From contig OY821771.1 in assembly GCA_963682175.1 (NCBI GenBank), positions 14,507,001 through 14,571,000 of the forward strand: a DNA stretch of 64,000 nucleotides. The letters run 5' to 3'. Below are positions 34,729 through 48,034 of the stretch, one piece after another. The position numbers and the translations under genes were made by a program. Positions within the stretch are counted from its first letter, which is position 1. Every line of letters starts with the position of its first letter. Source of the DNA: Triglochin maritima. Its lineage: Eukaryota; Streptophyta; Magnoliopsida; Alismatales; Juncaginaceae. The notes beneath the pieces were generated by a model. The model was not told the origin of the DNA. It was given only the letters and a program-made list of their open reading frames with translations, and did not search any database.

Positions 34729-37097
34729 TGTTAAACGTTTTGTTAATTAACCACAAGTGCACGACCGTTGGTGAAGACGTGGCAAATACGGGTCGATCCA
34801 CAAGGAGGTGTGTCGACTCTGGTTCTTTCGAAGGCAAGTGGAAAACAGAGAAGAATGAATGTGGTTACACTAAACTAAACTACACTTAACTAGCAAGTAT
34901 CAAACAAGGCAAATGAAAATGAGAGAAATCGAAAGCAATATAAAATTTAGGAATAAAAACCCCAAGGGGTGGAGTGTGAACATATATGAGGTGAGAGAAG
35001 TGATGAATGACGCATGTATGCACGTGTGGGTGTCTTCATGCATAGGAAGTGTCTAAAGATGTGGCAAAACCTATCAATCCATTCACACAACATACGAGCA
35101 ATTACTACTTGATAATCATAAGACGAGGCTCAGTATAAGAAGTGTCTAAATGTTATGGCAAAACTCATCAAAAACCAAGAACTCCTGTGAAGAACAAAGC
35201 TAAGCATGAGAAGTGTCTAAATATTATGGCAAAACTCATCAAAACAAAGTTTCTTCAATCAATCAAGCAATTAAACACTAATAGAAACACATGACTAAAA
35301 TGTAGCATATCCAACAGGAAATTTCAGTCAATAAACATGAGGAAACCAAGCATGGGAAGTGTCTAAATCTTATGGCAAAACCCATCAGAAATCTCCCAAC
35401 ATGTAGATGAATAAAACAAACCCGATGAACATACAAACATTCAAGTCTACACAATCTAAATTTGTCAAACATTCAAAACCTCAAAACATAAATGTACATC
35501 ATCTCCACCCCCAAAACGGGATCGAACTACTCACTACTCATTAAACTATAAACTATATTAAGAAAAGAAAACATTCTCATTAGACTATGATTAAGAAAAT
35601 AAATTCAAGATAAACATGCAAACATTAAAAGAGATAACATGAAGATAAAACTAGAAGAATTATTTTATTACATGACTCACATTACAAGTAGCATTCTTCT
35701 CCACTTGAGTTTTGCTCCAAGACTTACTTTAAATAGAGAGAATGCCACCAAGCAATGGGTGTATACAAAGGAGAAAGAAGAGTTCTATTTATAGCCATTA
35801 AAAAGGTAACCATGGACAATCCCTCGATGTGGGACTAATGGCAACTTCTAAAAATGGCTATAAACAACATAACAAATAACCGCGAGAAATAAGATCGGAT
35901 TCAGACCGGGTTAGACCGCCACTTGTCAGTCTAGGGCCTCCAATTGGCGGTCTGAATGGGTCTGATCGTGTCCAAATTTTGCATCCATCTTTAGTGTTGT
36001 AATTAGGCATGTGGGGTGCACCATAGCCAGTCATAGAAGTTTGGGACTGACTCTAATTGCCAAAATACTCCTCATGATGATGTGCAGTTTCTTAATTTGC
36101 TAATTGATCCTCTAGGCTTCCATCCAGGTCTTTCCCTCTTGCAGATCAGTCCATAAGTCTGCCAATTCAGTCTTTTTTCTTTCTTTTAGGTCCTTTTGTG
36201 TATCTTCTTTTCAAACATGTTTATTCCTGAAACTTAAACATAAAACTCATTACGTAGCATTGCTTACGTTCAAAATAGATGATATAAGACACGAGTATAT
36301 GCATGATATGATGTCAATGAAATACCCCTACACCTAGCTTTTGCTAGTCCCGAGCAAAACAAAGAAACCGAAAAATGAAAGATAGGAAAACATACAAAAA
36401 ACAAGGATATCCTAACTCACATTTGTAGGAATCACGGTTGCACTTAGCATGTGCAACAAGTCGTTAAACCTCCATGTCGCCAAGGAGGAGTGTTGTCTCC
36501 TGAGGGTTTTCAGCGGATATACCTACAAAATCCAAACACTGATGCATTAGTCAACCTAGCAATTTGACTCGATGGACTCATTTTTGTCAATCATTGGATA
36601 CGGTAATACTACGGGCCGACTCTATAAAGGTATTTAGTCCACACACCTAGCTTAATGAATTATTCGTACAAGTTAATTAAGAACTTAAGTGAAAGGCATG
36701 AACAACCTTAACATCCTAAAGTGATACATAGTGTAAAGTTCATTAAGGTCCTTATTTCTATTCCGTTTTTCTTCTTTTCTTCATTTTTTTCTTTTTTTTG
36801 TTTTACTAGTTGGTGTTTAATTCTACCAAGTTCAGGTTTCGTGCATCAGTGCCTATGAGGACTTACACTATCACGTACACCTTCCCCCATATCTCCACAT
36901 AGGGCAATCCCGTGCAACTGGAGATCGGTCGGTGCATCCCAATTCAGATTACTCGAAAGCACCAGGCACTAAGCCCCTCGAACCTAATTTCCGGAGTGGT
37001 AGGAGCCATGCGAGAAGAGAGAACACCCTACCCACTTATTTATTATCTAGGCATGAACCAAAACCTCTACACCTACGGTTTCACAAAAGGAGTTTAA
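34729..37097 (-). mobile_element. Truncated minus-strand Athila element: LTR plus 3' region
   Basis: LTR 34729-36320 (starts TGTTAAACGTTTTG, ends GATGTCAATGA) with decayed paired palindromes at 35914 and 35935, still 21 bp apart. Then 36321-37097 is the family 3' non-coding region starting at the polypurine tract (AATACCCCTACACC). It stops abruptly at about 37097 against plus-strand LTR sequence. The coding part and 5' LTR are absent. Confidence 0.8.
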
Positions 37098-37935
37098 GGG
37101 GATTATCCCCAATTATCTTTTTTATGGTTATAAATAGAACTCTTCTTCCTCCTTTGTAACATATCTCCTCTCTTGGTGGCATTTTCTCTACTTAGAGTTA
37201 AGCCTTGGAGTAAAACTCTAGTGGAGAGATGCTACTTGTAATGTAAGTGAGCAATAAAGAATATTTTGTTAGTTGTTGTTTCTTTTAAATTCTTGCATGC
37301 TTAGTTAATTCCGTTTGTTTTAATCTTCGTAGAATTAATTAGCATGTTTTTTCCTTAATATGAAAATTAGCTTAATAATGTGTGAGTAGTTTCATCCCTT
37401 TTGGGGGGTGAAGATGATGTACATATATATTGTGAAGTTTGGATGTTTGATGAATTTTTGATTGTGTAGACTTACATGTTTATATGTTCATCGGGGGTAT
37501 TTTAATCATCTACATGTTTGGAAATTTTTTATGGGTTTTTCCATAAGATTTACAATTCTCATACTTAGTTTCCTCGTTTATTGACTGAAATTTCCTGTTG
37601 AATATGCTTACATCTTAGTTATGTGTTTTTATTTGTGTTTACTTACTTGATTGATAGAGGAAACTTTGTTTTGATAGGTTTTGTCATAAGATTTAGACAC
37701 TTACTATGCTTAGCTTTGTTCTTCACTTGAGTTCATGGTTTTTAATGAGTCTTGTCATATCCTTAGATACTTCTCGTGCTGAGCCTAGCCACATGATAGT
37801 CAAGTAGTAATTGTCGATACGTTGTGTGAATGAATTGATAGGTTTTGTCATATCTTTAGACACTTCCTATGCATGAAGACACACACATCACAGACACACA
37901 TAAATGCTAAAATGCATCATTCATCACTTATTTAT
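37098..37935 (+). repeat. Further piece of an Athila plus-strand LTR
   Basis: Collinear with about 17946-18785 of the 5' LTR, including the TATA box context TTATGGTTATAAATAGAACT near 37120 and GTTTTGTCATAAGATTTAGA near 37678. It may be the rest of the 3' LTR begun at 34687. The LTR end is not present. Confidence 0.75.
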
Positions 37936-39719
37936 CTTCATATGTGCACACACAGACGGTCAAAGCGGAAAATGAAATAAAAAATAAATGGAAGGAGATA
38001 GTTACTGGAAAACAATAGAAGGCAATAAAAAATAATAGGAGCTCCAATTGATTTAAATACACGTAAACGTGTTTGAGGATTCAAGAATAAGGCCTTGTAC
38101 ACAACGTACAAATCCGAAAATCAACATTGACTGCCAATCAAATTCTAGGTGCATAGAGAAATAAAAGAAAACCAAACACCACCTATGCAACTATATGCCA
38201 TGAATGTTATGCTTGTACCACCAGAGCTTGACGGTAACCTGTAAAAATATAAACCACTAAACCGTGAGTTTATAAAACTCTGTATGCGAAAGGATCCAAT
38301 TTAAACATCAATCTAATAGACATAGAATTCAACAAAAATAAACCAAATGATAACATTCAAGTTCATATTTCTCGTAAACATATGTCTAATATTACCTTAA
38401 ATATGAGCATAAGAGCTTGACAAAAGTCATTTCCAAAACAATCAATACCAACCCATTTAAGGAGCTAGAACTTAAAAGTGAGTCATGGTTCAAACCTCTA
38501 TAGTAACTCCAATAGACAAAACAACATGATGAGTTAGAGCTTAAACTTGCATAATATTTCTCATTTCAATCAATAACAATCAATAATCAATATGATCTAA
38601 AGAACAAGCATGTGTTTTAGTTCCCATTTCTATTCAATAACAATTAATAAGCAGTTGAACTAAAGAACAAACATGTGGCTTAGTTCACATTTCAATTCAA
38701 TAACAATCAATAAGCAGAATGAAGTAAAGAACAAACATGTGTCTTAGTTCCCAATTCAATGAAGTCAATCATTTCATTAATGATACATACATGTATCGGG
38801 GATTCCAACGGAAACCCACCCCTGGCATGTGTAGTCTTCCAGTTGGTATATGGCTCATCCCCACACTCATTCTGTAATCACAACCATTTTAGAACACTTT
38901 TAGTTTCGATCTTTATTCAGTTTAGTTCATTGTGGGGTCCTATACACCAACCTGTGTCAATACGATAAATAACATATTTGTATATGTTGTCCTATAGTTG
39001 TCAATTTCCCCATTGGGCCCAATACTCTGAAGAGTCACATTACTCTGAACAGCTACAATACTCCGAAGAGTCGCAATAGTGCCAAACCCCCATTCATTTT
39101 TTTCAGTATTTTGTCTATAGTTTGTATTTCATCACTGGTTATTCCTTGGGAATAACACACAATTGGGTCTATCAATAATCACTAACTCATTGGTTAGATA
39201 ACATGTCTTTGTTAATAATTAAATCACAATTTAAGTTACTTATAAACATCTGAGTAACAAGACCAATGATATAAAAGTCAATACTCATTGTCCATCATGG
39301 ACGGTGATAAAACTAAAAGCCACTAGTTAAATAAGTAATGAGGATGCTACATGTATTAGTTGATGGATTCAAATCACATCAACCCAATGCTGGTAAGACA
39401 CAATTATATGCAATAAAGTATAAACTGGATTGCCTCCAACTTTCCCAAGAACTTGGAACACATTTTTATCATTAGTCAAACTTGACAATGAAAGATCACA
39501 AAATCAGGTTAAGTAACCATCTTACTCATTATTATCCGTTCACTATACAAAGTAAATTACATAAGAATCTAGTGACAACCCCCAGATACTATTAAGATAT
39601 TCGATTCGATAAACTATCTTTCAGAACAATGATCATATAAGAGTTGAGATAGTTGCATGAAAAGTATCTACTGTGTAATACTCAAATAAGACAGTCGTGC
39701 ACTTTTAAACACTACTAAG
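37936..39719. other. Unassigned intergenic DNA
   Basis: AT-rich, with no supported gene. Three tandem ~63-bp units lie at about 38580-38760 (AAAGAACAARCATGTG starting near 38599, 38662 and 38726). A short series of ACTCTGAAGAGTC-like palindromes is at 39028-39080. Confidence 0.4.
38580..38765. repeat. Three tandem ~63-bp units
   Basis: AAAGAACAAACATGTG-type strings recur at 63- and 64-bp spacing with CAATAACAATCAATAAGCAG between them. Confidence 0.75.
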
Positions 39720-39839
39720 TCATTAATAGTCAACTTGCAAAAATAGGCATTCAACATGTAAGCATCCTCCGAATAAAGTGATCGATTGTTGGAAATGGAG
39801 ATTGAAAGTGTTGGTCAAGAATTTGAAAATGCTATAACA

Positions 39840-41480
39840 TTTCTGAAATGTCTCACTAAACGATTTGGGTTGTTCGGTCGAAACGAGTTGGGTCGTTCCA
39901 CCATACGACCTGGGTCGTTTCGACTTAACTAAAAACTTAAAAAATTTACTTCTCTCTAAGACATGAAACAACTTGCCCAATACGAGACAACTTAATTAAC
40001 AACATATCCAATTGCAAATGATGTTAGACCAATTCTATGTAGTTCAATTTAATAGGTTAAGTGAACTTGTTACATTGAGACGGGACAAACATACTTGTTA
40101 CATGGTAGGATTGAATTAAGACAAACGAGTTTAAAACATCACATGACAACTTGTTATAAGTAAAGACAGGACAAGCAAACTTGTTAGATGGTAGGATTGA
40201 ATCAAGATAAACAAGTTGTAAAAATCACGAAATGAGTCAGCTCGTTCGGTCGAAATGACCCGGGTCGTTTCAACTTAACAACTTGGCTAGTGTTTTATAC
40301 TTCTATCTAAGACATTAAATAAGTTCTCCAATATGAGACAACTTAAATATAGATGGTAGGATTGAATCAAGATAAATGAATTGTAGAAATCACAAAACGA
40401 TATGGATCCTTCGACCAAACAATCTAGGTCGTTCAGTCGAAATGATCCGGGTCGTTTGACCGAACAATCTCGGTCGTTCAGTCGAAATGATCGGGGTCGT
40501 TTGATCAAACAATCTGGGTTGTTTGGTCTTCGACCTTGGTCGTTCCACCAAACGACCTGGGTCATTCGACGAAACAAGCTGGTTCATTTCGACTTAACTA
40601 AAAACTTAAAAAATTACTTCTCTCTATGACATGAAACAACTTGTCCAATATGAGACAACTTAATTACACAAACGAGATTAAAACATCACATGACAACTTG
40701 TTACAAGTTAAGATGGGACAAGAAAACTTGTTAGATGTTAGGATTAAATCAAAATAAATGAGTTGTAAAAGTCACGAAACGACCCGGGTCATTCGACCCA
40801 ACGAGCTGGGTCGTTTCGACTTAAGAACTTGGCTAGTGTTTTATACTTCTCTCGAAGAAATGAAACAACTTGTCCAATAAATGGTAGATGGTAGGATTGA
40901 ATCGAGATAAATGAGCTATAGAAATCACAAAACAACCTAGATCCTTCGACCAAACAATCTAGGTCGTTCGACCCAACGAGCTTGGTCGTTTCGACTTAAC
41001 TAACAACTTAAAAAATTACTCCTCTCTTAGACATGAAACAATTTGTCCAATATGAGAGAACTTAATTAGCAACATATCCAATTGCAAATTATTGTTGTTT
41101 TTTAGTATTAGACCATTAATGTGCAATTCAATTCTATATGTTCCGTGAATGATTGTTTTCCAGTGTTAGACCGTTGATATGTAATTGTTAAGTGAACTTC
41201 TCTAGGGACGAGGTTGTCCCGCATAATGACGATTTTGTCATGCTTGGTACGCACTTGTCCCGTGCAGGACTACTATGTCCCGTATATGGACCCGTCTCTC
41301 CCACTCAGAACACAAGTGTTAAGTGACCAAGGTCATTGGACCAAAAGAGCTGAATTATTTTGACTTAATTATAGATGGCAGGATTGAATCAAGATAAATG
41401 AGTTGTAGATATCACCAAACGACTTAGATCCTTCGACCAAACAGTCTGGGTCATTCGGTCAAAATGACTTGTGATGTACC
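39840..41480. repeat. Array of ~22-bp unit plus larger modules, locus 2
   Basis: Clusters of a ~22-bp unit with core close to CCAAACGAGCTGGGTCGTTT (or CGACCAAACAATCTGGGTCG) occur at 39855-39925, 40230-40275, 40400-40590, 40775-40825 and 40935-40995. At 40405-40530 pairs of units give a 44-bp dimer repeated three times. Between clusters are longer shared modules: GATGGTAGGATTGAATCAAG (near 40190, 40352, 40887 and 41376) and AACTTGGCTAGTGTTTTATA (40281, 40827). Open frames on both strands here follow from the repeat. Confidence 0.8.
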
Positions 41481-41974
41481 ACATGTGTTTCCCACGTTGT
41501 GATGTACTACTTGTTTTATTCATAACATCCATATCGAAATACGGAATTTAATGATTCTAGATCCATTGGAAAAAAATTGAAAGGAGAACATATTCGTTTC
41601 TCTTGACAAATTGTATTTGTTAACTTGACAATCAAAGGATCATCAATAATGTGTGCATAACTCTATCCTCCAATATCCAGATAAAGTGATTTAAGACTCT
41701 TTACAAAGAAGATTTTGGGAAGCAAAACTTTCATATTTTGTATATTTCCAAATTAATAACCTAATGGGCTCAAATTAGCTATGAGATGTCCCGAGTAGTC
41801 GAGAGTTGTCTGAAGCAGTCCCGAGCCAGTCCCGAGCTGGGTCATTTTCACAAAACGGGCTCGGATGTTTGACCAGACGAGCTGGGTCATTTTATTCATA
41901 GTATCCACATACAAATATGGAATTTAATGATTCTAGATCCATTGAAAAGGCAATTGAAAGGACCATATATTCGT
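41481..41974. repeat. Segment duplicated at both sides of an Athila remnant
   Basis: Blocks at 41500-41600 recur at 41910-41970 (CGGAATTTAATGATTCTAGA and neighbours). The block at 41620-41760 (CTCTATCCTCCAATATCC, AAGAAGATTTTGGG) recurs at 44915-45060. It also holds TGGGTCATTTT copies of the 22-bp unit. Confidence 0.65.
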
Positions 41975-44861
41975 TTGTGATATGTGATGTAGTATTATGC
42001 TTACATTCATTGGCGACAATGCATGAAGTAAGTGTGGGGGTGTTTTACGTGTGTACATAGTCAAGTTTTTCTCTCTTTTTTTTCTTTTGTTTGCATTGTT
42101 AGGGTCATGTTAGTGTGATGCATGTAATATCGATATATGTGTTTGTCATGATCCTTGGGTGACTTGTCTTTTTTTGCTTGCCTAAGTGTTTTAATTTTTC
42201 AAATTTCTTTCAAAATCTTCATGTGTTTGCGAAAGAAAATGTTTTGTAGGTTTTGCGTGTGTTTAGCATGTGCGAAACCGTTGAGAGACAAAGTAAAAAG
42301 GAAGCTCCCAAAATTGATTTGAACATGATGCATTAAGATATCTACTACACCGACTTTAGGTCTTATCTAGTCATAAGGATGCACCCTGGTTTTCCCTCGA
42401 GGGAGAGTAATCATAGGGTTTCAGTACTCAAATAAATAAAGAAGTCCATCATGAACCTATTGAGTTAAATAATTCGTGTCTATTAATATAAGGAAGTTTG
42501 TTGTAGTTTGGGACCCTTAAACTCATGTTGTGAAACCTTAAGTGTATTCATTTATAGATAAGAAATAATTTAGTAGGTTGTTCTCTCTTCTCGCACAGCT
42601 CCTATCACTCGGGAATTAGGCCCGAGGGGACTTAGTGTCTGTTACTTTTGAGTCATCTGACTTGGGAAGTACCGACTGAACTCCCATTACACGGGTGGTA
42701 GGAATCGTCCTATATGTAGATTTAGGGGAAGATGTACATGATAGTGTAAGTCCTCATAGGCAATGATGCACGAAAGCTGACCCTGGGAGAATTAAACACC
42801 AACTAGACAAAATGAAATGAAAAAAAAAGATAAGAAAAAAAGAAGTAATTGTAATACAAATAAGAACCATAATGGACTTTACACTTTGTACCACTTGAGA
42901 ATGTTGAGGTTGCCCATGTCTTTCACTTAAGTCCTTAATTAACTTGCACTGATGATTCATTAGACTAGGTGTGTGGACAAAATACATATATAGAGTCGGC
43001 CCGTAGGATTACCGTGTCCAATGATCGACAAAAGTAGGTCCGACGAGTTGAGTTGCTAGGTTGAATAATGCATCATTGTTCAGATTTTATGGGTATATCT
43101 GCTGAAAACCCTCGGGAGACACCACTCCTCCTCTTTGGCGACAATGAGGTTTAACGGTTTGTTGCACGTGCTAAGTGTAACGTGATTCCTATGAAAGTGA
43201 GTTAGGATTTCCTTGTTCTTCGTTTGTTTTTCCTTTCTTTCATTTTTATGATTCTTTGTTTTGCTCGGGACTAGCAAAAGGTAAGTGGTGGGGTATTTGA
43301 TTAGTAGCATATCATACATTGCATTCATGTTATATATCCTTTATTTCATCCCAATTTGTGATTCTCGAGTGTTTATTTTGTGTCTCAAGGTTTAGGCAAT
43401 AAAGAAGAGAAACGAAGAGAAAATGACCTAAACGCAAGAAGAATGAGCTGATTTGGAAGGTTCTGGACCTATTTGTAATGTCAATGATGGATTGTAACTC
43501 AGGAAGGAGCCAAGTGAAAACCCGAAGGGACTTAAGTGTAAAGAAAAATATGTTGGTTGCAAAAGTCCAAAATCTCTTAAACGTAATGAGTAAATTCGAC
43601 AATTGAAATCAAATGGGCTCGAACCAACATCTTCGAGCGCACCCCACGTGTTTATTATGTTAACCAAAGCTGTGGTTAAAATTTGGACAAGATCGGAGAA
43701 ACATGATACGGCAGTGGCGGATCCGGTTAAGAGTTTGGCTCTCAAATTTTGGACGTGGGTCGGGTTGTCGGGTCAGAACATTTCAGGACCTCCAAATCTG
43801 ATTTACAGTCGTCTGATTATGCCCCAATCCATCCAAACCATCTAATCTTCTATAAAAAAACTTGTAATGCCTTCTCTCCTCTTCTTCTTCCTCCCTCCCC
43901 CATTAGAGTAAGTTTTAGTTTCCTATTTTAGTAGTGTAAATAAGGGGGTTGGAGAAGAGCAAATTTTGTATTTTTATTTCTTAATCTAGTTTAGTTCTTG
44001 TTCTTTACATTAATGGTTTTACTTTGATGTAATTTCTTTTATGTTGTTGTTTGCTTAATCTTGTTTTTCTTCATTTGCATTATGGGTTTATATTTTTTTA
44101 TGCTTTCTTTAGTTTAGATATGAGTAGAGAGTAGTCCATCCCTATTGGGAGGGTGGAGAAGAAGGTGATGTGATTATGTTGTGTATTAGGTGTGTGTTAA
44201 TCCTACATTTGAATCTCACATGATTTCCTTAACCATCTAATGGGATTTCACTATTATATTTGATGTGTGAATGCTCTTGAGTGATGCTTAGCACGTGCTT
44301 AGATTAGTGGGCCTATTTTATGGGGAATTATGAGATGATGATAAGGATGGAGTGGAAGAAGGGAACAAGACATGTGCATGCATGTGCTCATGTTGGTTTT
44401 ATCTTAATTAATGTCTTGTATGTTTTAATGATTGTGATAAATCTTATTTCATTTGGAGACACAATTGGATTTGAGTCATGATGTATGTGAACATATTAGT
44501 TTCATTTCAATTGTTGTCTTGTATGTTTTAGTGATAATGTTTTATCTTATTTGAGGTGCAGGCAAAGTTGGAGTTGAGTTTTATGGATTTAATGTATGAA
44601 ATGTTTTGATGAGCACATTTGAACACGCACACATACACATATTTTCGCATTCGCTTTCTCTCTCTACCCCCTAAGGGGTTTCGTTTTATTGTTTGTTTTC
44701 CGATTTCTTTCGCATTGTAGTGCAGTTTCGACCTTAATCTCATTTTCTTTTCCCACTCGAGTATCGTGAATCCGACTTGCGCACGCTCCATGTGGACCGA
44801 CCCATGCTTGCCACCGCTTCTACGTGGCTGTGTACTTGCGGTAATTAAACTGATTCAATCA
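41975..44861 (+). mobile_element. 5'-truncated Athila remnant: 3' non-coding region and 3' LTR
   Basis: 41975-43297 is collinear with 33370-34686. The polypurine tract GGTAAGTGGTGGGGTATT ends at 43297. The LTR is 43298-44861 (starts TGATTAGTAG, ends TTCAATCA; 1564 bp). It belongs to the same subtype as the LTR piece at 4310-5445 and lacks the paired palindromes. No coding region or 5' LTR is present. The open frames at 43428-43845 and 44528-44791 lie within the LTR and are not genes. Confidence 0.8.
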
Positions 44862-45110
44862 ACTTACCAAATTCCGATGATGCGATGGTGAAAAATGTGT
44901 CTCGAGACAGATCGTATTTGCAAACTAGACAATCAACATATCAACTATTGTACATAACTCTCTCCTCCAATATCCAAATAATGTGATTCAAGACTCGTTA
45001 CAAAGAAGATTTTGAGACGCAAAGCTTTTATACTTAAAATATCTCCAAATTAAGAACATAGTGGGTTCATAAAGGGCGTCGAACACTGCTAATTTGAGAG
45101 AACAGAAAAC
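44862..45110. repeat. Second copy of the 41.6-kb segment
   Basis: Matches 41620-41860 at several blocks (CTCTCCTCCAATATCC, TTACAAAGAAGATTTTG). Together with 41481-41974 it brackets the Athila remnant. Confidence 0.6.
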
Positions 45111-45290
45111 GAGCTGGGTCGTTATTTCTACCAAACGAGTTGTGTTGTTTTTTTCACCAAACAAGTTGGGTCATTTTTCCACCCCAAACAAATTGAGACG
45201 TACCAGTCCCTCGTGGGACACACCAACGAGGTGGGTCATTTTCACCAAACGAGTTGTCTTGTTTTTACCAAACTAGAGCGGGAACAGTGG
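45100..45290. repeat. Array of ~22-bp unit, locus 3
   Basis: At least five copies resembling CACCAAACGAGTTGGGTCAT within 190 bp. Same unit as at 16.8 kb and 39.8 kb. Confidence 0.7.
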
Positions 45291-47099
45291 TCCGAGGGTA
45301 GGGGCGGGCTCGTCGACGGATTGTAATGTTTGGGATTTGGTGCGGGAATGGGAAAGATTTTGTGGTTTTGTTTGGGATGTGGAATTGTAGGAATGGGGTG
45401 GCGGAAAATATAATGAAATATAATATATGTTTGGCCTTCAATACGGTGATTATTGATTGGTGTTGCGTAACATTTACTTTCCTACTTAGACTTTTTAATT
45501 TATTTCCCCTAAAAAATTTATAATAAACTTTTATAAAGATCATGAATGTTGACTATAAGAAAAACAATACACGACACAACGTGATTGTCATATCAAATTA
45601 AATGACACCTTATGTTATGCAGTAACGCATGTGCTTGTTCCAAATCCAAAATTTGGAAAGGACAAGAAAACTGTATGTTTTGTCTTCAGTTCTGTCTGCG
45701 TCTGTTTGACTCTCTGCTATCAATAAGAATAAGGGAAAAGATCAATTCTTGAAGTGAAGTAAAAGCGTATATGAGATATGAATTGGTGTCAGGAAATCAA
45801 TTCAAAAGTTCAGACAATTAAGTAAAACAAAAACAAACACATCAATACGGATGTAAAAGGACCAGAATTCGCAACCAATTGATGTCAATTGGACGTTATC
45901 TACCATCCGAGCTAGCCTCTTTAGTGAATTACTTCACTTGGACGTTAGCGTGATACCTTACATGATGATTATTAATTACAGGTGTTTCCCACCTCATCAA
46001 GCTTCATTTTCCTCGCACTTAAAAGTGTACACCGGTCAACCGGACTAGACTGGACTGGGTTCGGATAACTGAATTCTAGAACCAGACCGATTGAGGACAG
46101 TCCTGAATCGAACTAATTAATTGAATCAGATTTTAATTTAAAACCAAGTTCAAAAAGACCGAGTCTACTAATCTAAGTTGTGTGTCTTCATTTTTAATCA
46201 ACTAGCTTGTTTTTTAACTAAATTTTAGTGGAGCCTTTCCCAGCCGAACCGAACTCAAGTAAAATTTGGAAACCATATTAACAGAGTAAGTTTGATGAAT
46301 CTAGAACTTCCGAGACGTCGAGTGTGATTGATTCCTAGAAAGTTGTGGATGTCCAAAACTTTACTTCTTCACTTCCATGACCTCCCCTTAGAGAGGAAGT
46401 CGGGGAAATCAATCTAACTACATGTTTTTAAATTATGGAAGTTCTTTTGGAACTTGAGCTCTAAAACTTTTAAACTTTTCCGGGATACCAATCACAAAAA
46501 AATCATTTTAGAAGTCAAAGTTCTCACTTCCGGTGGAACCTTTGTCAAGCTGAAATCAAGTCAAATCTATCATACTAACATCCCACAGTTGATGTAACTA
46601 CAACTTGTTAGACTTCGAGTGTGATTGGAACCTAAGTTGGGGAAGTCCAGAACTTCACTTCCATGATTTCCTCTCAACGAGTGATTTGTACCGCGGACAA
46701 CTTCTTAGAAGTAGGGAACTTGAGTTCTCGCTGATTGGTACCATGGAAAAACTAAAATTCCCAAAATTCAAATTTTAGAAGGCTTCATAACTTAAAAACA
46801 TGTACTTATATGGACTTCTCCAACTTGCACTCTAAAATGTGAAGAATTCATGAAAGTGAAGTTATGGACTTTCCTAACTATCTAAGTGGAGGTATGAATT
46901 TTTCTCATACTTGACTGGTACTTGAACAAGGGACACACCGCAGGTAGACCTGGGAGTCAAGTTGTGCCTAGAGGCACGGTCTAGGACAGTCGTTGGATGT
47001 GCTGACGTCAGCATGACAGCATGTTGAGGTCAACGCCAACTGCCCTTGGAGCTATTGGATTTATTTATTTTTTATTTTTTAAAAATTACTAAACTATTC
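45291..47099. other. Unassigned intergenic DNA
   Basis: No gene supported. Two diverged copies of a ~330-bp stretch are visible (GTCGAGTGTGATTGATTCCTAG near 46317, partly repeated as TTCGAGTGTGATTGGAACC near 46614). A short palindromic patch, ACCGGTCAACCGGACTAGAC at 46031, resembles MITE ends but has no partner. Confidence 0.35.
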
Positions 47100-48034
47100 T
47101 CTCTCTACCCTATATAAACTCCACAACCCCTCTCATTTTCTTCACACAAATCTCTCCAAATCTTCCAAATCTTCTCTACTTTTTTCTCTAATTGCTCTGA
47201 TTTTGGTAGAGACTGGTCGAGTTTGAGCTAAAACGTGAAATATAAAGCTACAAGCAAACCGCTGACAGCCGATTTCGTGACTCTTCCGCTCTTCACTTCC
47301 CAGGCTTTTCTAAATTTTTGTAGTTAATTTTAGTTAATCAATCATCATGATGACTTTCTCATTTATGAAAAATATTCAATTTTTGTTTGCTTATTTAGTA
47401 ATTTTCATGGCTTTATCATCTGATTTGATATTAATGATAACTCACCATCTCCCCCTCGTGTTAATCCACCTAAACATAAGGGTAGAAGTAATAGAAAAAA
47501 ATATCTCCAGTATGAATGATTTTGAGGAATGACAAGATGAAGAGGGTAACACAACCGTTATTTGTAAACATTGTCATCACGTATATTCGGCTAACTCAAT
47601 TGGAGGAACCGGTCATATAAGTAGACATATACTTGTATGTAAAATTAAGAATAATTCTGAATCGGTAGTGAGTTCACGTCAATCGTTTTAGACACAACCA
47701 ATGAAACTTTAAATTTCAGAAGATATTGTCAAATTAAAGGTAGAGAGATAATTATTGATTTCATAATTAGATATAAACTATCATTTAGCATATGTGTATC
47801 TAAAGACCCTAGGGAATCAATTCTCTACCATAATCCGCAGTTTAAACAATTTTTAGAAGAACACTTAAAAATATTGCATTTTATAAATTTGGTAAATAAA
47901 GAGAAATCATAATTACTTATTTTTCATCAATGAACAATAAAGTGGCATTGACTATTAATGTTTGGACCGGTCCAGATAATTATTTTTAGTGTTGCGTAAC
48001 GGCTCATTATGTAGATGATTCACGGTGTTTAACT
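47100..48034 (+). pseudogene. hAT transposase, N-terminal and early core fragments
   Basis: A TATA box (TATATAAA, 47111-47118) precedes a reading frame from about 47347. The frame has a stop (TGA) at about 47530 where a Trp is usual before the BED finger. The finger then reads CKHCHHVYSANSIGGTGHIS followed by RHILVC (47560-47640), giving the Cys-Cys-His-Cys set of a BED zinc finger. Later pieces at 47930-48034 resemble the hAT core start: ALTINVWTGPDNYF, stop, then CVTAHYVDDSR. The catalytic part and C-terminal dimerisation domain are absent. The fragment ends about 105 bp upstream of the GRAS gene ATG. Confidence 0.75.
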
